A stretch of DNA of 31,035 nt from CAZBWE01 sp964495465 (GTDB lineage Bacteria; Planctomycetota; Phycisphaerae; Sedimentisphaerales; Anaerobacaceae): NCBI GenBank assembly GCA_964495465.1, contig CAZBWE010000019.1:1-31035 (forward strand), read 5' to 3'. The position numbers and the translations under genes are program-made. Under the pieces are notes generated by a model. That model was given only the letters and a program-made list of their open reading frames with translations, was not told the origin of the DNA and did no database searches. Positions 7,472 through 15,423 of the stretch are shown here, piece after piece. Position 1 is the first letter of the stretch. Every line of letters starts with the position of its first letter.

Positions 7472-8779
7472 ATGGCCATAAAGAAGAATATCAGCCGACG
7501 TCAGTTCATCAGGAGTGCGACTGGGACGGCTTTGGGGGCAATAAGTTTTCCGTATATTATTCCTTCATCGGTTCTCGGTCAGGGCAATGTTCCCTCACCG
7601 AGCGAACGCATAACGATGGGCTGCATCGGAGTAGGTATTCAGGGGACCTGGGATATGCGGGGATTTTTAAATAGGAGAGAAGTGCAGATAGTGGCCGTCT
7701 GCGATGTTGACAAAGAACATCGGGATGCCGCGAAGAGGGAAGTAGATGAAAAGTATGGTAACGGAGATTGTGTGACGTACCTGGATTTCCGTAATATAAT
7801 CGAGCGTGATGATATAAGTGCGATTACTATTGCGGTGCCGGACCATTGGCATTCGATACCTGCGATTATGGGGGCCAAGGCCGGAAAGGATATCCACGCT
7901 CAAAAACCGCTGGCTCGAACTATTCGCGAAGGCAGGGCTATATGTGATGCGGTCAGGCGTTATGGAATAGTGTGGCAGACGGGCAGTCAGCAGCGTTCGG
8001 ATGAGATTTTTCGACGGGCCTGTGAGCTTGTCCGCAATGGCCGTATCGGCAAGGTAAAAAGGGTTGAGGTTGGTCTTCCAACAGGAAGTATGGGAGGCAA
8101 TTATCCTGTTGCGCCTGTACCTTACGGACTGGACTGGGACTTCTGGTTGGGGCCGGCGCCATGGCGGCCTTATATTAAGTTCGGCCGAAGAGCGCCACAC
8201 TGGGATTGGCGATGGATTATGGACTACTCCGGCGGTCAGCTCACCGACTGGGCGGGCCATCACATCGATATCGCCCACTGGGGTCTTGGACTGGACCGCA
8301 CCGGGCCGGTTGAGATAGAGGGCCAGGGCCTTTATCCGAGGGACGGTCTCTTTAACACTCCTATGCGGTATAAGTTCACATGCAAGTACACCAATGGCAT
8401 TGAAATAACCGTAATGAACGACAGGCAAATCCCGAGAGGAACGAAATGGTACGGAGACAAGGGCTGGATATTCGTGGCTCGCGGCAAGCTTGAGGCCAAG
8501 CCGGAGAGCATCCTCAGCGAGGTCATTGGTCCTGACGAAATCCATTTATATAGAAGCTATGACCACCAGCGAAACTTCCTGGATTGCATCAAGAGCCGAA
8601 AAGAGACGGTGGCACCGGCAGAGATAGGTCACCGTTCTATCAGCGTCGGCCTTCTTGGTGAGATTGCAATGCTTACTGAGCAGAAACTGAAGTGGGACCC
8701 GGATAAAGAGATATTTATCAATAACGATGAGGCCAACAGGATGCTGTCAAGGCCGATGCGCAGCCCTTGGCACTTATAA
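7472..8779 (+). CDS. Tat-exported Gfo/Idh/MocA family oxidoreductase (first copy)
   Basis: A 435-residue NAD(P)-dependent sugar dehydrogenase family protein. The N-terminus carries a twin-arginine signal (SRRQFIRS, then a hydrophobic segment), implying folding with cofactor in the cytoplasm before export. The Rossmann loop GVGIQG is at 53-58. The conserved catalytic Lys is K145, here in HAQKPLA instead of the usual EKP. The C-terminal half has LDWDFWLGPAPWRPY and DWAGHHIDIAHW, which supplies the active-site histidines. Family enzymes oxidise or reduce sugar hydroxyls, for example YcjS and ThuB at C3. AAAGGAG lies 8 bases before the ATG. It is probably cotranscribed with the upstream epimerase. 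Substrate is unknown. Confidence 0.85.
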   Translation: MAIKKNISRRQFIRSATGTALGAISFPYIIPSSVLGQGNVPSPSERITMGCIGVGIQGTWDMRGFLNRREVQIVAVCDVDKEHRDAAKREVDEKYGNGDCVTYLDFRNIIERDDISAITIAVPDHWHSIPAIMGAKAGKDIHAQKPLARTIREGRAICDAVRRYGIVWQTGSQQRSDEIFRRACELVRNGRIGKVKRVEVGLPTGSMGGNYPVAPVPYGLDWDFWLGPAPWRPYIKFGRRAPHWDWRWIMDYSGGQLTDWAGHHIDIAHWGLGLDRTGPVEIEGQGLYPRDGLFNTPMRYKFTCKYTNGIEITVMNDRQIPRGTKWYGDKGWIFVARGKLEAKPESILSEVIGPDEIHLYRSYDHQRNFLDCIKSRKETVAPAEIGHRSISVGLLGEIAMLTEQKLKWDPDKEIFINNDEANRMLSRPMRSPWHL

Positions 8780-8841
8780 GTTAACGTGGAAAAACGAAAA
8801 TAACCATTATTTAAGACCTGCCTCGTAATGAGGCGAGTCGG

Positions 8842-8847
8842 AAAGGA
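8842..8847 (+). promoter_or_regulatory. Ribosome-binding site that fixes the ThuA-HEAT start
   Basis: AAAGGA abuts the first in-frame ATG at 8847, leaving no room for initiation there. It is 5 bases from the second ATG at 8853. The start at 8853 is therefore preferred. Confidence 0.6.
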
Positions 8848-8852
8848 TGAAA

Positions 8853-10523
8853 ATGTTTCGCATATCGAAGATTTTGGATATGGCATTTCCTTCGGCTGCG
8901 CTCAGGACAGGGTTTGCTGTTTTATTTTTATTGCTGCTGACAAATGTCCTCAGTGCTGACATATCGGCTGATGAGCTGCAGAAAATCAAAGATGCAGCTC
9001 CTGCAAAAGCAACTGTTGAACCTGCCAGGCCGAGGAAACTGCTGGTCTTTAATTTGTGCGAGGGTTATAAACACAGCTCAATTCCATACTGGGATAAAGC
9101 CCTGGAGATAATGGGTAGTAAAACCGGAGCTTATACGGTAGAAGTCAGCGATGATATGTCGTTATTCGAACCTGAGCGGCTGAAGCAGTTTGATGCTGTC
9201 TGCTTTAATAACACTACCAAGCTTGAGTTCGACCCCAACCGCACACCGGAATTGTGTGGGGCCTTAATGGACTTTGTCAGGGGCGGCAAGGGTATCATCG
9301 GTATTCACGCAGCGACGGATAATTTCTACGACTGGCCGCAGGCACAGCAGATGATGGGAAACATATTTACCGCTCATCCCTGGACTGCCAACGGGACCTG
9401 GGCAGTAAAAATCGATGAGCCGAACCATCCTCTGACGGCTGCATTTAAAGGTAAGGGTTTTAAGATTAGAGATGAGATTTACAGGACAGACCCCCCGTTG
9501 TATTCGCGGGAGAAACAGCTTGTGCTGATGAGTCTCGATATGAGCGATGAGAGAACTAGAAATGTTAACGGTTTTAAACCGACCGACGAGGATACAGGCA
9601 TCAGCTGGGTCAAAAACTGGGGGAAGGGACGCGTGTTTTATTGTGGTCTGGGGCACAATAATGAAGTTACGTGGAACCAGCCGGTATTACAGCATATTCT
9701 CGACGGGATTCAGTTTGCACTTGGGGATTTAAAGGTTGACTTCACCCATCCGAGGGGCGGGGTTGACGCTAATTCCTCAACCGGTTCGCAAAAAGTAGCA
9801 ACTTTGCAGCAACTGCTGGAGGAAGTAAAGACCTACCAGTGGGGGCAAAGTCGATTGACTCTTACCGAAATCAGTAACAGGGTACGTGAGGCCTTTGGCA
9901 AAAAAGCACAATTAAAGAAGATTGAAGTCGGCTTGTTAGATGTGCTCGATTCGGACTCGTCCGACAAGTCGGATGCAACGCCGGCCGGCAAGCAGTTTGT
10001 ATGCAGGCAGTTGAGCATTATTGGCACAAAACGCTCGGTATCGACTCTTACAAAGATGCTCACCGACGAGGAAACGTCTGATATGGCAAGGTATGCGCTG
10101 GAGCGTATTCCTTCTTCGGCTGTTGATGAGGCATTGAGAAAGGCATTAGCGGAAACAACCGGCAAAGTACAGGTCGGTATCATTAATTCCTTGGGGCAGC
10201 GCCGCGACGGCAAAGCGGTAAGTGTGCTTGGTGAGCTGATTTATGATTCGGATGCGATGGTGGCTGAGTCGGCGGCATCGGCCTTGGGTAAAATTGCCGG
10301 CTCGAAAGCCATCGAGGTGTTGGCTGAGGCAAAAGGCAAGACCGCCGGCAGCTTGCAGATGGAGGTTCTGGATGCTTACCTGAAATGTGCGGATAAGCTT
10401 GCGATTCAAAATGAAAAAACAAGGGCGTTGGACATTTATAAGGAGCTTCAGCAAAAGGAATATCCTGAGCCGATACGCCAGGCGGCGCTGCGGGGGTTGC
10501 TTGATGTATCGAAGAAGGGTTAG
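8853..10523 (+). CDS. Secreted ThuA-domain protein with C-terminal HEAT repeats
   Basis: 556 residues from the ATG at 8853. A signal peptide ends near LTNVLSA. A ThuA-like domain (PF06283, about residues 58-290) has FNLCEGYKHSS, VCFNNT, GKGIIGIHAATDNFYDW and GRVFYCGLGHN, typical of this glutamine-amidotransferase-like fold. The region from about 320 to the end is alpha-helical with HEAT-like repeats (for example AVSVLGELIYDSDAMVAESA). ThuA takes part in trehalose/3-keto-trehalose use in Sinorhizobium, although its reaction is unclear. Coding bases 8889-8912 look like a dispersed repeat inserted in the signal-peptide n-region. The next gene starts 3 bases after the stop, so the two are an operon pair. 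Confidence 0.8.
   Translation: MFRISKILDMAFPSAALRTGFAVLFLLLLTNVLSADISADELQKIKDAAPAKATVEPARPRKLLVFNLCEGYKHSSIPYWDKALEIMGSKTGAYTVEVSDDMSLFEPERLKQFDAVCFNNTTKLEFDPNRTPELCGALMDFVRGGKGIIGIHAATDNFYDWPQAQQMMGNIFTAHPWTANGTWAVKIDEPNHPLTAAFKGKGFKIRDEIYRTDPPLYSREKQLVLMSLDMSDERTRNVNGFKPTDEDTGISWVKNWGKGRVFYCGLGHNNEVTWNQPVLQHILDGIQFALGDLKVDFTHPRGGVDANSSTGSQKVATLQQLLEEVKTYQWGQSRLTLTEISNRVREAFGKKAQLKKIEVGLLDVLDSDSSDKSDATPAGKQFVCRQLSIIGTKRSVSTLTKMLTDEETSDMARYALERIPSSAVDEALRKALAETTGKVQVGIINSLGQRRDGKAVSVLGELIYDSDAMVAESAASALGKIAGSKAIEVLAEAKGKTAGSLQMEVLDAYLKCADKLAIQNEKTRALDIYKELQQKEYPEPIRQAALRGLLDVSKKG
8889..8912. repeat. Dispersed-repeat-like motif inside the ThuA signal peptide
   Basis: The stretch beginning CCTTCGGCTGCGCTCAGGAC resembles a short interspersed sequence that I recall from many environmental bacterial genomes, usually between genes, where it is often mistranslated as SAALRTG or VLSAAEG. 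Here it encodes PSAALRTG just before the hydrophobic core. The resemblance is from memory, and only one copy is in the window. Confidence 0.4.
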
Positions 10524-10526
10524 AAG

Positions 10527-11957
10527 GTGAGCCGGGTCCTCAAGAGCACAATTGAACAGCAGCACAGAGGCACAAGAATAATTGTGACTTGTGCACTTAT
10601 AGTTTATGTAATTTTGGCCTCTATGGTGACATCTGTTACGCTTGCTTCAGGCAAATCGGAAGATAGTGCCATCGATATTGTTCTTGATATTCTCAGGGGT
10701 GATGAGGAGCAGATGCAGGCCGTGGCAATTTCAATGGTGAGGGAAATGCCCGGAACCGGGGTAACAAAGGCATTGGCTAAAGAGCTGCCGAACCTTTCTA
10801 CCTCCGGCCAAATCCAGCTTCTCTCTGCCCTTGCCGACAGGGGTGACCGGGCTGCTCTGCCGGCGGTTGGGACTGCTGCAAATGTTTCAGATGAGTCGGT
10901 TCGGCTGGCGGCCTTGAGGGCATTAGAGCGGCTTGGCGATGCTTCGAGCGTTATGTTCCTGGCGCAGAGGGCCGCGACAGCCACGGGTGCAGAGCAAAAG
11001 GCGGCTCGTGAGAGCTTGTATCGGCTGCGAGGTTCTGATGTCGATAAAACGATTCTGACTAATATCGAGCGGGCTGAGGCAGCGATAAAAGTCGAGCTAA
11101 TTCGCAGTATAGCACAACGCAATATACACAATGGCGTGAAAACCTTGTTGAAGACCGCACAGGATTCGGACATTAACGTCCGGCTGGAGTCGTTCAAGGC
11201 CTTAAAGGATGTTGCTGACGAAGAATATCTGCCGGCGTTGATTGAGCTTCTATTGAACGTGCAGGGGCAGTCGGAGCGCCGGGAAGCAGAAAATGCCATA
11301 GCTGTTGTTGCAAATAGAATCGATGACATAAGCCGCCGGGCCGATGCAGTTCTGGCAGTTCTGCCTTCGGTTAAAAATGTCGAAAGCAGGTGTTCTCTGC
11401 TGAGTGTGCTTGGCAGGATAGGCAGCGATAACTCTCTGCCGGTTCTCGAAGATGCCTTTAATGACGAGGGTGTTGAGGTCCGGGATGCTGTTGTTCGCGC
11501 GCTGTCGCAGTGGCCTAATCCGGCGCCGATAGATATTCTTTTGAAGGTTGCGGAGGAATCTGACAATGATACACACCGGATTCTCGCCCTGAGGGGTTTT
11601 GTCCGCCTGATTGGACTTGTTCATAACAGTCCGCCGGAAGAGACGGTTAGTTTGTATAGACAGGCAATGAATCTGGCGCCGGACGCCTCTTTAAAAAAGC
11701 TAGTGCTTTCAGGGCTTGCCGACGTCGAATCTATCGCCGCACTGAATATGGCAGCCGGATATCTGGAAGATGAATCTTTGAAGCAGGAAGCGGAATTTGC
11801 AGTGCTTAAAATCGCTGAGACTATGCACCAAAACCACCCTCAGGAAACCAAAACCGCGCTGCAGAAAGTTATCCAGACCACAGAAAGTGATTTTGTGCGG
11901 GATAAGGCGGTGAGTCTGATGAAGAAAATCAATGGAGAAAACACGACGGGTAGATAA
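10527..11957 (+). CDS. Exported or membrane-anchored HEAT-repeat protein
   Basis: A 476-residue protein with a GTG start. GAAGAAGGG lies within the end of the upstream gene, about 7 bases from the GTG, which indicates translational coupling. An N-terminal hydrophobic segment (about residues 18-38) is a signal peptide or anchor. The rest is a regular alpha-solenoid of PBS-lyase/HEAT-type repeats (for example SVRLAALRALERLGDAS and NVRLESFKALKDVADEEYLPAL, recurring about every 30-35 residues). Such repeats mediate protein-protein contacts, and no catalytic motif is visible. Being next to a ThuA-HEAT protein and a DUF1080 protein, it may scaffold the exported sugar enzymes; that is inference. Confidence 0.8.
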   Translation: MSRVLKSTIEQQHRGTRIIVTCALIVYVILASMVTSVTLASGKSEDSAIDIVLDILRGDEEQMQAVAISMVREMPGTGVTKALAKELPNLSTSGQIQLLSALADRGDRAALPAVGTAANVSDESVRLAALRALERLGDASSVMFLAQRAATATGAEQKAARESLYRLRGSDVDKTILTNIERAEAAIKVELIRSIAQRNIHNGVKTLLKTAQDSDINVRLESFKALKDVADEEYLPALIELLLNVQGQSERREAENAIAVVANRIDDISRRADAVLAVLPSVKNVESRCSLLSVLGRIGSDNSLPVLEDAFNDEGVEVRDAVVRALSQWPNPAPIDILLKVAEESDNDTHRILALRGFVRLIGLVHNSPPEETVSLYRQAMNLAPDASLKKLVLSGLADVESIAALNMAAGYLEDESLKQEAEFAVLKIAETMHQNHPQETKTALQKVIQTTESDFVRDKAVSLMKKINGENTTGR

Positions 11958-12030
11958 CAATCTCTGCACCATGTGTAATTATTAATCGGTGGAAGAAAAA
12001 AATATCAAAAAGGGGCATTGGAAATTTATT

Positions 12031-13841
12031 ATGGAATTAAAACGGGAAAATCGGAGATATTGTTTATTAACTAAATGTTGCACAGCCGTAGTCGCGATCT
12101 CAGCTTTGGTTTCGTCTTCTGTTTTATGTTTTTCTGCGAGTTCTGTTAAGAGCGAGCTGATTGACGAGGCAAAGTCGGCGATTGAAAGTGCGGATGCATT
12201 TATGGGAGACTGGCAGGGCGGTTGGAGATTGGATGATGGAAATGACTCGGGTCCTTTGGTTGCACAGGTGATAGCGTTGGGTAAAGGAGAGTATCGGGCA
12301 AATCTTCTTGAGCGGTTTGATATTCGCATCGACTTGATAGCGGCGCTTGAAGGCCGGCTCAAAGATAACGAAGTGCGCTTCAACGGCCGGGGCGGACATC
12401 GCGGCGCAGATTTCGATGTGCAGGCGGTTATTGAAAGGGGAAAGTTTACCGGCAGCTTCGAGGGGAAAGACAAGGAGGGGCAGGGTTTGGCCGGCAGCTT
12501 TGAGATGGACAAGGTCTATCGTGTTTCGCCCACCCTTGGCGCTGAGCCCCCGGCCGGTGCAATAGTTCTGTTCGACGGCACGAGCTTTGACCAGTGGGAG
12601 CACACTGGAACGTTTACAGGGCTTGTCGGTATTCCTGAGTTCATCGGCAGTTTTGACAACGCTGCTGCGTATCTGCGTAGTTACGTCTGGTCGGACAGGC
12701 AGTGTGAGGCGATGCTTGAGCTGGGCAGTGACGACGGTGTAAAAGTATGGCTTAATGGTGAGCTGGTGCACGCTAATAATACCGCCCGTGCGGTCCAACC
12801 CGGCCAGGACAAAAAGCAGGTAACACTTAAGGAGCAGTGGAATGAGCTTTTGTTAAAAGTTACCAACATCAGCGGAGGTTGGGGAGCGTGTGTCCGCTTA
12901 GTGAACGAGCAGGGTAAACCGCTTACGGGAATCAGAGAAAAGGTCTCCATCGGGTCCAGTGACACCGGAACTGACGAATATTATAAAAAAAACAACGGAT
13001 TCCTTACGCTCTGGGAAGTAACGGGGCCTTATCAGCAGCAGGGTAAAGATGGAAAATCGCTGTTTGATGTGGTCTTTGGGCCAGAAAAATCGGATTCACA
13101 AGCTGCACAATGGAAGCAGGTTGACCTTAACAAATCCGGCAAAGACAAAGTGCGGTGGAAGCTCGTTGATGGGGCAATGCAGGTCGTGCCGGGGACGAGT
13201 TCTATAGTAACAAAAAGAAAGTTCAGGGATTTTAAATTGCATTTGGAGTTTCGCACTCCGTTTATGCCCGAAGCACGAGAGCAGGCCCGCGGCAACAGCG
13301 GCGTATATCTGCAGGGGCGATACGAAGTGCAGATACTCGATAGTTACGCCCTTGAAGGGCGGGATAATGAATGTGGCGGTATCTATAAGGTTGGAACTCC
13401 GCTGGTTAATATGTGTGCACCGCCTGTGCAGTGGCAGAGCTATGATATTACTTTTTTGGCGCCGCGTTTCGATACTGCCGGCAAAAAGACCGACGATGCC
13501 CGGGTGAGTGTCGTTCATAACGGCGTGGTAATTCACGATAACTTGTCGGTTCCGGGGCCGACAGGGGAAGCGCTGGATAATAATATTGCCGAGCCGGGCG
13601 GGATATACCTGCAGGACCACGGAAATCCGGTGCAATTCCGTAATATCTGGCTCGTNNNNNNNNNNNNNNNNNNNNNNNNNNNNNNNNNNNNNNNNNNNNN
13701 NNNNNNNNNNNNNNNNNNNNNNNNNNNNNNNNNNNNNNNNNNNNNNNNNNNNNNNGGATATACCTGCAGGACCACGGAAATCCGGTGCAATTCCGTAATA
13801 TCTGGCTCGTGGAATTACCGCAGGAGCCGAAATTACTTTGA
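12031..13841 (+). CDS. Secreted multi-domain DUF1080 (3-keto-disaccharide hydrolase family) protein, interrupted by a false gap
   Basis: Removing the 100 N and one copy of the duplicated 55 bp gives a continuous frame of 551 residues ending ELPQEPKLL at TGA 13839-13841. A signal peptide (CCTAVVAISALVSSSVLCFSA) is followed by a beta-rich N-terminal domain (GDWQGGW). Next comes a PA14-like ligand-binding segment at about 203-290 (LELGSDDGVKVWLNGELVH). The DUF1080 core at about 320-545 contains FRDFKLHLEFRTP, GNSGVYLQGRYEVQILDS, GGIYKV and FRNIWLVE. This is the typical planctomycete form. A GTG at 11989 would add 14 residues; neither start has an ideal ribosome-binding site, though AGGGG precedes 12031 by 15 bases. 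The likely role is periplasmic cleavage of a 3-keto-glycoside. Confidence 0.85.
13656..13755. other. False 100-N scaffold gap
   Basis: The 55 bases before the N run (13601-13655) are identical to the 55 bases after it (13756-13810). The two contig ends therefore overlap and no sequence is missing. Collapsing the overlap restores the DUF1080 reading frame. Confidence 0.9.
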
Positions 13842-13853
13842 ATAAAAAGCTTT

Positions 13854-14011
13854 GTAGCATGGGCATCCTGCCCGTGCAATTAGAAAGAGCTTCGTAGCAC
13901 GGCCATCTTGGCCGTGCCTTGTAGCACAGGCATTTTGCCCGTGCGGTTAGAAAGAGCTTCGTAGCACGGCCATCCTGGCCGTGCCTTGTAGGGCAGGCAT
14001 CCTGCCCGTGC
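13854..14011. repeat. Array of five palindromic hairpin repeats with 67-bp higher-order period
   Basis: Five 24-bp units lie at 13854-13877, 13894-13917, 13921-13944, 13961-13984 and 13988-14011. Each starts GTAG and folds as a stem-loop of about 9 bp. Odd units have GGGCA/TGCCC-type arms (unit 3 reads AGGCA); even units have GGCCA/TGGCC arms. Spacers alternate between about 16 bases (containing TTAGAAAGAGCTTC) and 3 bases, so every second unit is offset by exactly 67 bp. The array fills the space between the DUF1080 and second oxidoreductase genes. It resembles REP-type elements and could act as an mRNA stabiliser or terminator. Confidence 0.9.
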
Positions 14012-14036
14012 GATTAGTTGAACAGGGTATATTGCT

Positions 14037-15380
14037 ATGAAAATACAAGAAAATAAAAAAATGTCTCGACGTGAGTTTGTCGGTACTGCTGTGGCGGCGG
14101 TTGCGGGCTTTACGATTGTGCCCAGGCACGTGCTGGGAGGTCCGCGACATATGCCCCCGAGTGAAAAGCTGAATATTGCCTGCATTGGTGTGGGTGGCCA
14201 GGGAAGCAGTGACATTAAAGCGGTCAGCAGCGAAAACATTGTAGCTTTATGTGATGTGGATGAGTTGCGGGCGGCAGATACCTTCAAAGAGTTTCCAAAG
14301 GCCAGGGTATATCGTGACTTCCGCAGGATGTTGAAAAAGGAGAGAAAAAATATTGATGCGGTGGTGATAGCAACCCCGGACCACACACACGCCCCTGCTG
14401 CAATAAGGGCGATGGAGATGGGCAAGCACGTATATGTTGAAAAGCCGATGGCTCACACTATCTACGAGGTCCGCGAAATGACAAAGGTGGCCCGTAAGAA
14501 AAAAGTGGTTACTCAGATGGGCAATCAGGGTCACGCCAGTGAGGGATTACGGCTGACATACGAATTTATTCACGATGGCGCAATCGGTGATGTTTATGAG
14601 GTGCACGTCTGGTCGAATCGTCCGACTTGGCCGCAGGGTATCGACAGACCCACGGATACGCCTGCGGTTCCTGAGACGCTGGACTGGGATTTATGGCTTG
14701 GCCCTGCCCCTTGGCGGCCTTATCATCCGGCTTATTTGCCGTTTAACTGGCGCGGCTGGTGGGATTTCGGCTGCGGTGCAATGGGCGATATGGCGGTGCA
14801 TAATGCGGACCCGGCCTTTTTCTGCCTGGACCTTGACGCCCCTTATGCCGTTGAGGCCGAAACCGGCCCGGTCAATAATGAGACGTTCCCGAAATGGCAA
14901 ATTATAACTTATTACTTCCCTGCCAAAGGTAAACGTCCTGAGGTGAAGATGATATGGTATGACGGCGGCAAGATGCCGCCTCGACCGCCGGAGCTGGAAG
15001 AGCAGCGCAATCTCGATGATAACGGAATTCTGTTTGTAGGCGACAAAGGCAAAATACTTTGCGGCGGCTGGGCGGGTGCTCCGAGGATTATTCCGGAATC
15101 GAAGATGGAGGAATATAAAAGGCCGGAAAAGACACTGCCGAGGTCACCCGGACATCACAAGGAGTGGATTCTGGCCTGCAAGGAAAACAATCCCGCAAAA
15201 GCGTTGGCTGGATTCGAGTATTCCGGCCCGTTTACCGAAGCTTTGTTGGTAGGCAACCTGGCTGTCCGTCTGGGCAAAAGGATTGAGTGGAATTCAAGCA
15301 AAATGAAGGCAGCTAACGCACCAGAGGCCGATAAGCTCATTAAGAAACGGTATCGTAAAGGGTGGTCTTTGAGAGCGTAA
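14037..15380 (+). CDS. Tat-exported Gfo/Idh/MocA family oxidoreductase (second copy)
   Basis: A 447-residue protein with a twin-arginine signal (MSRREFVG at 9-16, then a hydrophobic stretch). The Rossmann loop GVGGQG is at 51-56, the acidic cofactor-binding segment LCDVDE near 75, and the canonical EKP motif carries catalytic Lys126. The second half has LDWDLWLGPAPWRPYHPAY and GAMGDMAVHNADPAFF, as in the planctomycete subfamily of secreted Gfo/Idh/MocA proteins. It differs from the first copy in subfamily details, so the two probably act on different substrates or steps. The start has only a weak CAGGG 9 bases upstream; an ATG at 14061 (MSRREF) is an alternative. The hairpin array separates it from the DUF1080 gene. 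ligA follows after 43 bases. Confidence 0.85.
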   Translation: MKIQENKKMSRREFVGTAVAAVAGFTIVPRHVLGGPRHMPPSEKLNIACIGVGGQGSSDIKAVSSENIVALCDVDELRAADTFKEFPKARVYRDFRRMLKKERKNIDAVVIATPDHTHAPAAIRAMEMGKHVYVEKPMAHTIYEVREMTKVARKKKVVTQMGNQGHASEGLRLTYEFIHDGAIGDVYEVHVWSNRPTWPQGIDRPTDTPAVPETLDWDLWLGPAPWRPYHPAYLPFNWRGWWDFGCGAMGDMAVHNADPAFFCLDLDAPYAVEAETGPVNNETFPKWQIITYYFPAKGKRPEVKMIWYDGGKMPPRPPELEEQRNLDDNGILFVGDKGKILCGGWAGAPRIIPESKMEEYKRPEKTLPRSPGHHKEWILACKENNPAKALAGFEYSGPFTEALLVGNLAVRLGKRIEWNSSKMKAANAPEADKLIKKRYRKGWSLRA

Positions 15381-15423
15381 GCAGCTTGCAAAGCAGGCCG
15401 AAACAGCATATAAATAAGCCGTT

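Noticed and set aside
7667..8545. 292-residue minus-strand open frame
   Set aside because: It is a shadow of the Tat-exported oxidoreductase, whose plus-strand motifs are unambiguous.
10604..11566. Long 320-residue minus-strand open frame
   Set aside because: It is antisense to the HEAT-repeat gene, is Ser/Arg/Ala-rich as expected from a shadow frame, and has no start signal or known domain.
13854..14011. CRISPR array
   Set aside because: The spacers are only 3 or 16 bases and are themselves repeated. The units are strong palindromes and no cas genes are nearby.
13448..14425. Minus-strand open frames rich in HGQDAHAT or LPYKARPGW-like peptides
   Set aside because: They are translations of the hairpin array and of the antisense of the DUF1080 and oxidoreductase genes, and several cross the N run. 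There is no ribosome-binding site and no family resemblance.
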